Assembly: GCA_942491465.1 (NCBI GenBank)
Contig: CALOBA010000078.1
Coordinates: 51,162 to 115,161, forward strand
Length of the DNA: 64,000 bases
Direction of reading: 5' to 3'
Source of the DNA: CALOBA01 sp942491465
GTDB lineage: Bacteria; Pseudomonadota; Gammaproteobacteria; Chromatiales; Chromatiaceae
This document shows, one piece after another, positions 7,697 to 16,272 of this stretch. Position numbers and translations under genes: made by a program. Position 1 is the first letter of the stretch; every line of letters starts with the position of its first letter. The notes below the pieces were generated by a model. The model searched no databases. It had not been told where the DNA came from and was given only the letters and a program-made list of their open reading frames with translations.

Positions 7697-10555
7697 CTAG
7701 CCGGCCTCGGCCGCGCGCAACTGATCGAGCAACTGCCGAGCGCGCGAGCGTTCCGGGAAGCGGTCATGGCTGCGCAGCGCCTCGCGCAGTGTCTTTTCGG
7801 CCTCATCCCGCCGTCCAAGCTCGTGCAGTGCGACCGCCAAATGGTAGGCGATACTCGGATCATCCCCGCCGCGGGCGCGGGCCTCGCGAAGGTGCTTCAG
7901 GCCCTCGCTTCGCGCCCCGCTGCGCGTCAGCACCCAGCCGAGGGTATCGATGATCTGGGGGGAGTCGGGATCGAGTTCCAGCGCCCGACGCGCGTAGTCT
8001 TCGGCGCGCGGGTCTCCGGTCTCGGCATAGACCAAGGCCAGATTGTTCAGCAGCAACGGGTCTTCAGCCCCCTGCTCGGCAGCTTGCTCGAACAGCGCCC
8101 GGGCCTCCTCTACTCGCCCGGCACCGAAGTAGCCCTGAGCAAGGGAGCGGATGCTCACCACATCGCGGGGATGCTCGGCAAGCCACTCGGCGAGGTAGGC
8201 GTTGGCGGCATCGACACCGTCTGCGGCGCGTTTTGCCTCATAGACCCTGACGGCCAGCAGCGACGACGGACGTTTGCGCAAGGCGCTCTCGAAGCTTGCC
8301 AGCGCGGCATTCGGGTCGTCGATGCTGAGGTAGAGGAGTCCGAGCAGATGATCGGCATAGGGCTCGTTAGGGAAGCGCCCGTCGAGGTCCGCCGCCAGGG
8401 TCTTCGCCTCGTCGATCTGTCCGTGCTCGATCAGTGCTTCCCCGAGGCGTATCCGCGCTTGCAGCGAGGGCACTCCGCGTACGGCTTTGCGCAGCGAATG
8501 CAGCGCGCCCTCGCGGTCGCCGATGGCTGTTTGACGCTCTGCGATGTCGAGGAGTAGCGCTGTCTCGTAGCCCACAAGCCCGGATGCCCGACGCAGCGCA
8601 AGCTGTGCGGGGCCGGTGCGTCCGGCAGATAGGTGTGCACGCGCGAGTGCCAGCAACAGCGTGTAGTTTTCCTCGGTGCCGGCTCGCCTCAACGTGGCCT
8701 CGATCACGTCGGTCGCAGCATCAACATCGCGCCGCTCGAGCAGCAGTGTGCTGAGCAGGATGGCCGCATCAGCTACGCCGGGATCGATCTGGACCGCCTT
8801 CTCGGCCAGCTTGAGCGCTCGATCTCCGTCGCCTTGCGTCTTCGCGATTCGGGACGCGACCAGTAGGGCGGGAATGTCGCGACTTCGCTCGGAGAGAACG
8901 ATCCTGATCTGGCGGGCCGCCTCTTCTGGCGCCCCGTCGAGCAACGCCAGCTCCGCCAGGTTCTGGCGTGCCGGATAGAAGTCGGGATCGAGGAGAAGTG
9001 CCAGTGAAAACGCCCAGCGTGCGGGCTCCAGCTCTCCGGCGGTCAGTGCGACGACGCCGTACAGGTTGAGCGAAGACAGATGTCCCGGAGAGTCGGCGAC
9101 GAGATCAGTGGCTGCCTCCAGGGCCTCTTGGTAGCGCCCTTGACGCGCCAGCATGATGACCCTGGATGCCCCGGCGCGATCGATCTGTTTCGTCTGGCTG
9201 AGCACCTGCCCCAGCGTCTCGATCGCCTGGGTGTGACGCCCGAGGCCGTAGTCATTGACCGCGTTCTGGGCCCGCAGCATCAGGTCCTGTTGCTCCTGAT
9301 GCAATGCGCGCCGCAGTACTTCGGCCGCCCGCAGGTGCTGGGCGGTACGAATATAGGCCTCTGCCAGCAACGAAAGCAGCTGAACGTTCTTGGGAGATTC
9401 GTCCAGGGTCGGCTCCAAGAGCTTGATCGCCTGTTCCGGACGCTGCTCCTGATCGAGTTCGATGCGCGCGAGCAGAACCCGCGGCCCTACTGCCGCTGGA
9501 TACTTGCTAAGGTAGGTGGTCAAGAAATCACGGGCCAGCTGCCAGCGCTTCAGATTGAAGTTGACGATCCCGGCGAGCAGCAATGTTGGTGGATGGCCTT
9601 CGATCAGCTCACGGGGAAAGCGCGACAGCAGGGTGGCCGCGTCCTCGAGCAGCGTTTGGGCCGTGTCAAGCTCTCCACGGCGCGCACGCACGACCGCCTC
9701 GACCAGGTAGCCGCGCGGATCATTTGGAAAAATCTCGCGGATACCGATCGCGGCGCTGGAGGCCTCGTCGAAGCGCTGCAGGCGGATGAGGATGTCGAGG
9801 CGCAGAAGCTGTGCCGGCAGATAGGCGGGCTGGAGCTCCACGGCACGGTCCAGGTCGGCGAGCGCCCCCGTATAGTCGCCCAGCGCGTTCGCCAGCAAAC
9901 CTTTGAGATACCAGACCCTGGGGTTGCTCGATGCGGTCTCGACGGCCTCTTGCGCAAGCTTATGGGCCTCTTCTATGGCGCCTTGGGAAAGCAGGACTTG
10001 GATGCGTCCAAGGATCGCTGACGCCGACGTCGAGCTCTTGTCCCAAGCCTGCATGAACGCGCGTTGGGCATCGAAAAGTTGCTCCAGCTGCAGGTGCGCT
10101 TCACCGCGCAGTGCCAACAGTTCCGCGTCCTCTTCGGGAGCCGACCCCAGCGGAAAGAGCTTTTCGAGCAGCTCGGCCGCCTTGCCCTGCATCAAGTAGG
10201 CGCGGGCGAGGCTGTTTTGGGTAAGCGCGCGGTGGGCGCCCAGACCGTCGGCGATCAGCAATTGCTTCTCTGCCCGCTCACCCTGCCCTGAGGCGAGGTA
10301 GATCTTCGCGAGCAGCAGATGCGGAGGCAGCATCAACGGGTCCTGTCTCAGCGCGCTGCGCAGGTAGACGTAGGACGGACGCAGGTTGCCGAGGTTGTAC
10401 TCCACCAGCGCCCGCTCGTAGAACTCGGCGGCCGCATCTGCTCCGGTTGAGGGACCGAACAGTCCGTCCTCATAGCTGCGTTGGGCGGCAACCTGGCTCG
10501 CCATTAGGACGAGCAGAGCCAACACTGGCGCGTAGATCAGAAGACTTCGGCTCAT
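7697..10555 (-). CDS. PrsT-like TPR-repeat protein of the PEP-CTERM/exosortase type
   Basis: A 952-residue protein, starting at MSRSLLIYAPVLALLVLMAS, with a signal peptide followed by TPR repeats across almost its whole length (for example ALADLDRAVELQPAYLPAQL and YARRALELDPDSPQIIDTLG). Length and repeat pattern match PrsT, the TPR protein encoded with exosortase/exopolysaccharide clusters. No lipobox cysteine follows the signal peptide, unlike typical PrsT lipoproteins. The N-terminal region IYAPVLALLVLMASQVAAQ predicts a soluble periplasmic or surface-anchored scaffold. It heads a two-gene unit with the tyrosine phosphatase. No exosortase or glycosyltransferase gene lies in the window. Confidence 0.8.
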   Translation of the reverse strand: MSRSLLIYAPVLALLVLMASQVAAQRSYEDGLFGPSTGADAAAEFYERALVEYNLGNLRPSYVYLRSALRQDPLMLPPHLLLAKIYLASGQGERAEKQLLIADGLGAHRALTQNSLARAYLMQGKAAELLEKLFPLGSAPEEDAELLALRGEAHLQLEQLFDAQRAFMQAWDKSSTSASAILGRIQVLLSQGAIEEAHKLAQEAVETASSNPRVWYLKGLLANALGDYTGALADLDRAVELQPAYLPAQLLRLDILIRLQRFDEASSAAIGIREIFPNDPRGYLVEAVVRARRGELDTAQTLLEDAATLLSRFPRELIEGHPPTLLLAGIVNFNLKRWQLARDFLTTYLSKYPAAVGPRVLLARIELDQEQRPEQAIKLLEPTLDESPKNVQLLSLLAEAYIRTAQHLRAAEVLRRALHQEQQDLMLRAQNAVNDYGLGRHTQAIETLGQVLSQTKQIDRAGASRVIMLARQGRYQEALEAATDLVADSPGHLSSLNLYGVVALTAGELEPARWAFSLALLLDPDFYPARQNLAELALLDGAPEEAARQIRIVLSERSRDIPALLVASRIAKTQGDGDRALKLAEKAVQIDPGVADAAILLSTLLLERRDVDAATDVIEATLRRAGTEENYTLLLALARAHLSAGRTGPAQLALRRASGLVGYETALLLDIAERQTAIGDREGALHSLRKAVRGVPSLQARIRLGEALIEHGQIDEAKTLAADLDGRFPNEPYADHLLGLLYLSIDDPNAALASFESALRKRPSSLLAVRVYEAKRAADGVDAANAYLAEWLAEHPRDVVSIRSLAQGYFGAGRVEEARALFEQAAEQGAEDPLLLNNLALVYAETGDPRAEDYARRALELDPDSPQIIDTLGWVLTRSGARSEGLKHLREARARGGDDPSIAYHLAVALHELGRRDEAEKTLREALRSHDRFPERSRARQLLDQLRAAEAG

Positions 10556-10639
10556 CTCTGCTGCGGGCGTTGCACCAGGTACTGCGGAGGGCACCGCGGA
10601 GGGAGGATCGAGTTGGATCTGCTCACAAAGCCCGTTGAA

Positions 10640-11827
10640 TCAACGCATTTGATCGTACAGCAGTGCAAGTATTCGCTCGCCGGTCGACGATGTGTCCGGT
10701 TTGCCCGACGCATCATGCACGGTCACACGCGTCTCTCCACCGGACGCGCTCAGGCGTACTTGGTATTGCTCCACCGTACTGATCTTGTCCTTTCCCTTCC
10801 AAAAGGCCATTCGTGACAGGATGCCCCTTTTCTGCGGTTGGCTGCGTTGGGCGTCATCATAGCGGACATAGAAGATACCTTCGCTGCGGTTGCGATCTTC
10901 GACCGCGAACCCGGTCCGGTCGAGCGCCAAGCCGGTCTGGTTCCAAGCCCGACGGAGTTCCTGTGGGACGATGAGGGCCGTACCGCCGGCGGCAAGCCTC
11001 GCGCCGGCGCGGCTTGGCGTGCCGCCGGAGGTCGCGAGCATACGCTGCGCCTCACGGTCGGAGACGCCCAGGTAGAGCATCAGCCGGCGGAGCATGGCGG
11101 CCTCCTTCTCCGGGTCCGTTGGGGCAGGCTCCCACACCGTTGTTGCCCCTTCGCCCACGGTGTTGCGGACCAGGCGTTCCTCCATTCCGCGATGGGTGAG
11201 GAACACCTCACTGGTCCGCGGGCCGGGGCCCTTGTCGAGACGCAGACGATATTGATCTCGGGTGGAGGTCGCGTAGAGGCCGTCGGCCACCTTGCGGATG
11301 GCCCTGGTGACGAAATCGCTGCGGATCTCGGCACGATTCTCCAGCCAGTCGGTCTTCATCACGCCGACCGTCGGGTCTTGCTCCGCCAGCAGGATGCCTT
11401 GCTGCCGCCAGAAGCCGATCAGCTTCGGCCACACCGTCGCCGCCGGGGCATCGATCTCGAGCCAGCGTTTGTCACCGGAACGTTGCAGGGTCACCCCCTC
11501 AACCTCGGGCAGCACGCCGCTGGTCGCCAGGGTGGCGCGGTCGCGGCGCCCCCCGGTGTAGTCGGAGTAGGTTGCGGTTCCCGAAGCCGGCGGGATGTCG
11601 AGCGCATCGTCGAAACCGCCGCTGGCCAGGTCCGGCGGGACCTCCAGGTTCTCGGCCGCTTCGCTCTGGCGCTTGTACTCCAAACGCTGATCGGGGAAAT
11701 ACTTGTCGAGCTTCGCACCGCTCCCGCATCCCACGGAGGCGAGCAGCGCGGTCCCCAAGACGGCCGCCACAGCGGCTTTGGCCCGGCAGCGAATCGGGAC
11801 GGTCAGGGTTCGTTGGCAAGAAGTCAT
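10640..11827 (-). CDS. bamC: Outer membrane protein assembly lipoprotein BamC
   Basis: The 395-residue product, read from the ATG at 11827, has a lipoprotein signal (LGTALLASVGC) and then the BamC/NlpB pattern: YFPDQRLEYKRQSEAAENLEVPPDL, the segment contacting BamD. Two helix-grip domains follow, the first including WPKLIGFWRQQGI and the second ending in GERILALLYDQMR. BamC is an accessory lipoprotein of the beta-barrel assembly machine. It lies downstream of dapA on the same strand with a 71-bp gap, the same order as in E. coli. The open frame extends about 100 codons further upstream into dapA, but that part is low-complexity and not BamC. Confidence 0.92.
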   Translation of the reverse strand: MTSCQRTLTVPIRCRAKAAVAAVLGTALLASVGCGSGAKLDKYFPDQRLEYKRQSEAAENLEVPPDLASGGFDDALDIPPASGTATYSDYTGGRRDRATLATSGVLPEVEGVTLQRSGDKRWLEIDAPAATVWPKLIGFWRQQGILLAEQDPTVGVMKTDWLENRAEIRSDFVTRAIRKVADGLYATSTRDQYRLRLDKGPGPRTSEVFLTHRGMEERLVRNTVGEGATTVWEPAPTDPEKEAAMLRRLMLYLGVSDREAQRMLATSGGTPSRAGARLAAGGTALIVPQELRRAWNQTGLALDRTGFAVEDRNRSEGIFYVRYDDAQRSQPQKRGILSRMAFWKGKDKISTVEQYQVRLSASGGETRVTVHDASGKPDTSSTGERILALLYDQMR

Positions 11828-11898
11828 TGGTTCTCCGCAGTCGGGTCGGACCGACGTCGACTGTACCCGCGAGCCGGTATCACTGGGGCTGACCTTGC

Positions 11899-12774
11899 TC
11901 ACAGCGCCCCGGCTTGCCGCATGGCGGCACGAACCTGAGGGGCGAGTTCGTCCGGCAGCCAGGTCAGCGGCAGGCGAATGCCCCGCGGGGCGAGTCCGAG
12001 CTCGGTCATGGCCCACTTGACCGGTATGGGGTTTGATTGCACGAATAAGGCATGGTGCAGTCCGGCGAGGTCCCGGTCGAGCCGCTCGGCCTCCTCCGCG
12101 TGACCGGCGAGGGCCGCGCGACACATCTGCGCCATGAGCGTGGGCGCTACATTGCTGGTCACGGAGATGACGCCGTCACCACCGGCCAGCATGAACTCGC
12201 GGCAGGTGGCGTCGTCTCCGCTGTAGACCGCAAAGTCCGCGCCGCAGCCCGCGCGTAGGGGGGCGACCCGGGCGATGTCGCCGGTCGCCTCCTTCACGCC
12301 GATAATATTGGGCACTTGCGACAGCGCGATGACGGTCTCCGGCAGCATGTCGCAAGCCGTCCGTCCGGGGACGTTGTAGAGGATCTGCGGGATCGCGACC
12401 GCATCCGCGACCGCGCTGTGGTGGAGGATCAGGCCCTCTTGCGTCGGCTTGTTGTAGTAGGGCGTGACCAACAGCGCGGCATCGGCGCCGGCAGACTCGG
12501 CGCAGCGAGTCAGCCTGATGGCCTCGCTCGTCGCATTGGCGCCCGTGCCGGCGATGATCGGCAATCGCCCGTCGGCGAGACGCACGAACTGCTCGATGGT
12601 CGCGCAGTGCTCGCGCTCGTCGAGGGTCGCGGATTCGCCGGTCGTTCCGACGGCGACGATGGCCGCAGTGCCGGCTTCGGCATGCAGATCGATCAGTCGG
12701 CCGAGGCTGTCGAGGTCGATCTCGCCGGACTCGGTCATGGGGGTGATCAACGCCACGAGGCTGCCGCGGATCAT
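11899..12774 (-). CDS. dapA: 4-hydroxy-tetrahydrodipicolinate synthase DapA
   Basis: The 291-residue enzyme condenses pyruvate with aspartate semialdehyde in lysine and diaminopimelate synthesis. Visible signatures are GTTGESATLDEREH near residue 45, the catalytic tyrosine in TPYYNKPTQEG, NVPGRTACDM, and the Schiff-base lysine in IIGVKEATGD near residue 162. The ATG at 12774 has a GGAGA ribosome-binding site. dapA leads bamC and is divergent from gcvR, an arrangement conserved in gammaproteobacteria. Confidence 0.97.
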   Translation of the reverse strand: MIRGSLVALITPMTESGEIDLDSLGRLIDLHAEAGTAAIVAVGTTGESATLDEREHCATIEQFVRLADGRLPIIAGTGANATSEAIRLTRCAESAGADAALLVTPYYNKPTQEGLILHHSAVADAVAIPQILYNVPGRTACDMLPETVIALSQVPNIIGVKEATGDIARVAPLRAGCGADFAVYSGDDATCREFMLAGGDGVISVTSNVAPTLMAQMCRAALAGHAEEAERLDRDLAGLHHALFVQSNPIPVKWAMTELGLAPRGIRLPLTWLPDELAPQVRAAMRQAGAL

Positions 12775-12998
12775 GGATGGGATCTCCGTTTGCGCCAAAT
12801 CCGCCGATGGTAGCCTGTGCCGTTCCCACCTGACAAGCGATCGCGGGCTACATCGGGACGGCGGGCGTCTTCCGTCAGCGCGAACGGGGCCGCCGCCCAT
12901 GCGCAAACGGATGTCGCGCCGGGGGGCATTGCTTGTGCCCGCGAACGACATGCTACACTTTCGAGCCCTGTCACCGCGACCGAACTCGAACAACGGAC

Positions 12999-13538
12999 AT
13001 GGCTACTCAGAAGACCTTTCTCGTCATCTCCGCGCTCGGCGAAGACCATCCCGGCATCGTCAACAACCTGTCGAAAGTCATCCTTGAGCACGGCTGCAGT
13101 ATCGAGGACAGCCGTATGACTGTGCTCGGCGGTGACTTCGCGGCGATCCTGCTCGTGGAAGGGCGCTGGAATACCCTGGCCAAGGTGGAGAACGCGCTGC
13201 CGGAGCTGCAGCGCAGTCTCGGCCTCAGCATCACCTGCAAGCGCACCGGGGAGCGCTCGCGCGCCGACGACAAAATCCCCTACGCCGTCGATGTGGTGGC
13301 GATGGATCATCCGGGGATCGTCAATCAGCTCGCCGGCTTTTTTGCCGATCGTTCCATCAATATCGAGGACATGGCGACGACGACCTACGCTGCCGCGCAC
13401 ACGGGCACGCCCATGTTCTCCGTGCACATCACGGTCGGAATCCCCGCCGACACGCACATCGCCACGTTGCGGGAAGAATTTATGGACTACTGCGACAGCT
13501 TGAATCTGGATGCCGTGCTGGAGCCGTTGAAGGGGTGA
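12999..13538 (+). CDS. gcvR: GcvR-type ACT-domain regulator
   Basis: A 179-residue protein made of two ACT domains. The first is FLVISALGEDHPGIVNNLS at residues 7-25, and the second begins at YAVDVVAMDHPGIVNQLAG near residue 94. It matches GcvR, which antagonises the glycine-cleavage activator GcvA in E. coli. Its position between dapA and bcp is the canonical neighbourhood. The ATG at 12999 directly precedes the first ACT strand. Confidence 0.9.
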   Translation: MATQKTFLVISALGEDHPGIVNNLSKVILEHGCSIEDSRMTVLGGDFAAILLVEGRWNTLAKVENALPELQRSLGLSITCKRTGERSRADDKIPYAVDVVAMDHPGIVNQLAGFFADRSINIEDMATTTYAAAHTGTPMFSVHITVGIPADTHIATLREEFMDYCDSLNLDAVLEPLKG

Positions 13539-13602
13539 GCCGGACGACGCACCTTAGAAGCACCGGCGGTTCGGTCCACCCCCTGCAAGAGGTCCACATC
13601 CG

Positions 13603-14079
13603 ATGACTGTTCAAATCGGCCAACCCATACCCGACGTCGAACTCCCTGCGACCGGCGATAAGCGGCTGAAGCTCTCGGACTTCCGAGGTAGACAATTGGT
13701 GCTCTACTTCTATCCCAAGGCCAGCACGTCGGGATGTACGCAGGAGGGGCTGGATTTTTCAGCGGCCAGCCCGGCGTTCGACGCCGCCAATACCGCGATC
13801 CTCGGCGCATCTCGCGACGGCATCAAGGCCCAGGAAAACTTCAAGACCAAGCAGGATTTTGTCTTTGATTTGCTGTCCGACAAAGACGAGGTGCTGTGCA
13901 AGACGTTCGACGTCATCAAGCTCAAGAAGATGTACGGTCGCGAGTCCCTCGGTATCGAGCGCAGTACCTTCCTCATCGGCGCCGACGGCGTGCTGCGCCA
14001 GGAGTGGCGCGGGGTCAAGGTCGCGGGCCATGTGGACGAGGTACTGTCCGCAGCCAAGGCGCAGAACGCCGATCCATGA
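13603..14079 (+). CDS. bcp: Bcp-type thiol peroxiredoxin
   Basis: The 158-residue protein is a peroxiredoxin of the BCP/PrxQ group. The peroxidatic cysteine lies in YFYPKASTSGCTQEGLDF (Cys45). The canonical motif reads PKDxTPGCTxE, so the Asp and Pro before the cysteine are replaced here by Ala and Ser. A possible resolving cysteine occurs further on in DEVLCKTFD. It reduces hydroperoxides using thioredoxin. It lies 64 bp after gcvR, preserving the gcvR-bcp order. Confidence 0.92.
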   Translation: MTVQIGQPIPDVELPATGDKRLKLSDFRGRQLVLYFYPKASTSGCTQEGLDFSAASPAFDAANTAILGASRDGIKAQENFKTKQDFVFDLLSDKDEVLCKTFDVIKLKKMYGRESLGIERSTFLIGADGVLRQEWRGVKVAGHVDEVLSAAKAQNADP

Positions 14080-14178
14080 GCGCCGCCGCCACCTGTGCTC
14101 GGCGGCGATCCAACCCCATCCCGTCCCCCTGCTCGCTGGCGCCGCCGGCTTGAGAACCTCGGTCGACGAGCTGACCCA

Positions 14179-15594
14179 ATGATCCAGCGCAATTCCGAAA
14201 AGCCCTGTCTGTTCGTGCTCGACACCAACGTGTTGATGCATGACCCAACGTCGATCTTCCGCTTCAAAGAGCACGACATCTACCTGCCGATGGTCGTGCT
14301 CGAGGAGCTCGATGCCGGCAAGAAGGGCATGTCGGAGGTGGCGCGGAACGTGCGCCAGGTGAGCCGCTTCCTGGATCAACTGATGTCTGGGGCCGCCAAA
14401 GAGGAGATCGACGCCGGGCTCCCCATCCACCCGGTCTCCGAAGGCGGCGGTCTGATCGAGTCGCCAAGCGGCCGCCTGTTTTTTCAGACCGAGACCATCG
14501 ACGATGGGATTCAGACGGGTCTGACGGTTTCCACGCCCGACAACAAGCTCCTGAAAACGGCTCGCGCCCTGCAGGACAGGCGGCCCGATCGCGCCGTCAT
14601 CATCGTCTCCAAGGACATCAATCTCCGCATCAAGGCCGCGGTGCTCGGGATCCTGGTCGAGGACTACGCCAATGACCAGGCCCTCGATGATGTCGATCTG
14701 CTCTATACCGGACAAGCCTGCCTGGCGGAAGACTTTTGGGAGCGCAATGCCAAGACCGTCGACTCATGGAAGGAGGAAGGGCGCACCTTCTACCGGATCA
14801 GCGGTCCGGACGTTGTCGCGTGGTATGCCAACGAGTGCCTGCATCTGGATGACAGCGAGCACTTCGAGGCGGTGGTGCGGGAAAAGCGCGCCGACAACGA
14901 GGCGATCATCGAGCTCGTCCAAGACTACCGTGTGCCCCGCCACAACGTCTGGGGGATCAATGCGCGCAATCGCGAGCAGAACTTCGCGCTGAACATGCTC
15001 ATGGACCCGGACCTGGATTTCGTGACGTTGCTGGGCACAGCCGGAACCGGCAAGACCTTGTTGGCCCTTGCCGCGGGGCTGGCGCAGGTCCTCGACCGCA
15101 ATATCTACCGGGAGATCATCATGACCCGTGTCACCGTCCCCGTGGGCGAGGACATCGGATTTCTTCCCGGCACGGAAGAAGAAAAGATGACGCCCTGGAT
15201 GGGGGCGTTGTTGGACAACTTGGAGGTCTTGACTCAAGGCGAAGGCGGTGACTGGGGACGCGCCGCCACCAATGATTTGGTGCGCAGCCGCATCAAGATC
15301 TCGTCGTTGAATTTTATGCGCGGGCGCACGTTCCTGAAGAAGTACATCATCTTGGATGAGGCGCAGAATCTGACTGCCAAGCAGATGAAGACGCTGATCA
15401 CCCGGGCCGGCCCCGGGACCAAGGTGGTCTGTCTCGGAAATATCGCCCAGATCGACACACCGTACCTAACCGAGACCACATCCGGTCTGACCTATGTCGT
15501 CGATCGCTTCAAGAACTGGCCCCACAGCGGCCACATCACGCTCGTTCGCGGCGAACGTTCGCGTCTGGCGGACTTCGCTTCTGAGTCGCTCTAG
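14179..15594 (+). CDS. PhoH-family protein with N-terminal PIN domain
   Basis: The 471-residue protein has a PIN nuclease-like domain first (FVLDTNVLMHDPTSIF at residues 11-26, then PMVVLEELD, with the acidic residues expected for metal binding). A PhoH ATPase domain follows, with P-loop GTAGTGKTLL near residue 290 and the Walker B region YIILDEAQNLTAKQMK. PIN-PhoH (PhoH2-type) proteins are RNA helicase/nuclease-like enzymes. The gene lies about 100 bp after bcp on the same strand. The start chosen is the ATG immediately before the PIN strand. Confidence 0.93.
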   Translation: MIQRNSEKPCLFVLDTNVLMHDPTSIFRFKEHDIYLPMVVLEELDAGKKGMSEVARNVRQVSRFLDQLMSGAAKEEIDAGLPIHPVSEGGGLIESPSGRLFFQTETIDDGIQTGLTVSTPDNKLLKTARALQDRRPDRAVIIVSKDINLRIKAAVLGILVEDYANDQALDDVDLLYTGQACLAEDFWERNAKTVDSWKEEGRTFYRISGPDVVAWYANECLHLDDSEHFEAVVREKRADNEAIIELVQDYRVPRHNVWGINARNREQNFALNMLMDPDLDFVTLLGTAGTGKTLLALAAGLAQVLDRNIYREIIMTRVTVPVGEDIGFLPGTEEEKMTPWMGALLDNLEVLTQGEGGDWGRAATNDLVRSRIKISSLNFMRGRTFLKKYIILDEAQNLTAKQMKTLITRAGPGTKVVCLGNIAQIDTPYLTETTSGLTYVVDRFKNWPHSGHITLVRGERSRLADFASESL

Positions 15595-15617
15595 CCGATC
15601 TTGCGGGGTAACAGCAA

Positions 15618-16088
15618 ATGCATAGACATGGACAATTCCGGTCATTGAAGCCGTTGCGGGCGTGCAATCCGGCGGCCTTTGCGCTGGTCGCGCTGCTTGT
15701 GCTCGCGTCCGTCGCCGGGGCGACGATCGCCGGCGATGTCGTCAAGGTGGTCTATCACGTCTCCGACGAGGATAAGGTCGGCTTCGTCTTGAACAACATG
15801 CAAAACCACATCGATGGTGTCGGTGGACCGGCTGGCATACAGGCGGTTCTGGTCGCCCATGGCCCAGCCGTCAAGCAGCTGGTGGACATCGATGCCGTAG
15901 ACCGCGTACGCGATGCCGTAGCCAAGCTGCAAAGGCAGGGCGTTGCGATCGAGGCCTGCGCCAACACCCTGACGGTGCTCGATATCGCGCCCGACGAGCT
16001 GCTCGCGGACATTGGCATCGCCGAGCAAGGCGGCGTAACCCGGATTGGCGAGCTCCAAGGTCGGGGCTATGTCTATATCCGTCCTTGA
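15618..16088 (+). CDS. Exported DsrE-fold protein
   Basis: A 156-residue protein with a signal peptide (FALVALLVLASVAGATIA) and a DsrE/DsrF-like domain: VVYHVSDEDKVGFVLNNMQNH, IQAVLVAHGPAVKQL, and a region with the single Cys in IEACANTLTVLDI. DsrE-fold proteins of sulfur-oxidising bacteria carry persulfide sulfur on a cysteine. An exported member with the Cys in this position is common in such genomes, but its role is not established. It lies 23 bp after phoH and is probably co-transcribed with it. Confidence 0.8.
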   Translation: MHRHGQFRSLKPLRACNPAAFALVALLVLASVAGATIAGDVVKVVYHVSDEDKVGFVLNNMQNHIDGVGGPAGIQAVLVAHGPAVKQLVDIDAVDRVRDAVAKLQRQGVAIEACANTLTVLDIAPDELLADIGIAEQGGVTRIGELQGRGYVYIRP

Positions 16089-16272
16089 CCTCGCTGGGCG
16101 GCAACCTCTTGGCGACCGCTTCACTCCAAGTTCCGCGTTGTCGCTGTAGTGGCGCGACGCACCGGCTGTCGGTGCAGCTTGGGGTGCCGAAGCGGACGGG
16201 TCCGATGTCGGCCGTCACCGCCGGCCGACGACTCGCCCGTTAAACTCATTCTGCGAGGCAACCTTACCCACC

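Noticed and set aside
11828..12124. A 494-residue form of BamC with a long N-terminal extension
   Set aside because: The extension is Arg-rich, lies inside dapA, and would place the lipoprotein signal internally. The ATG at 11827 gives a normal signal.
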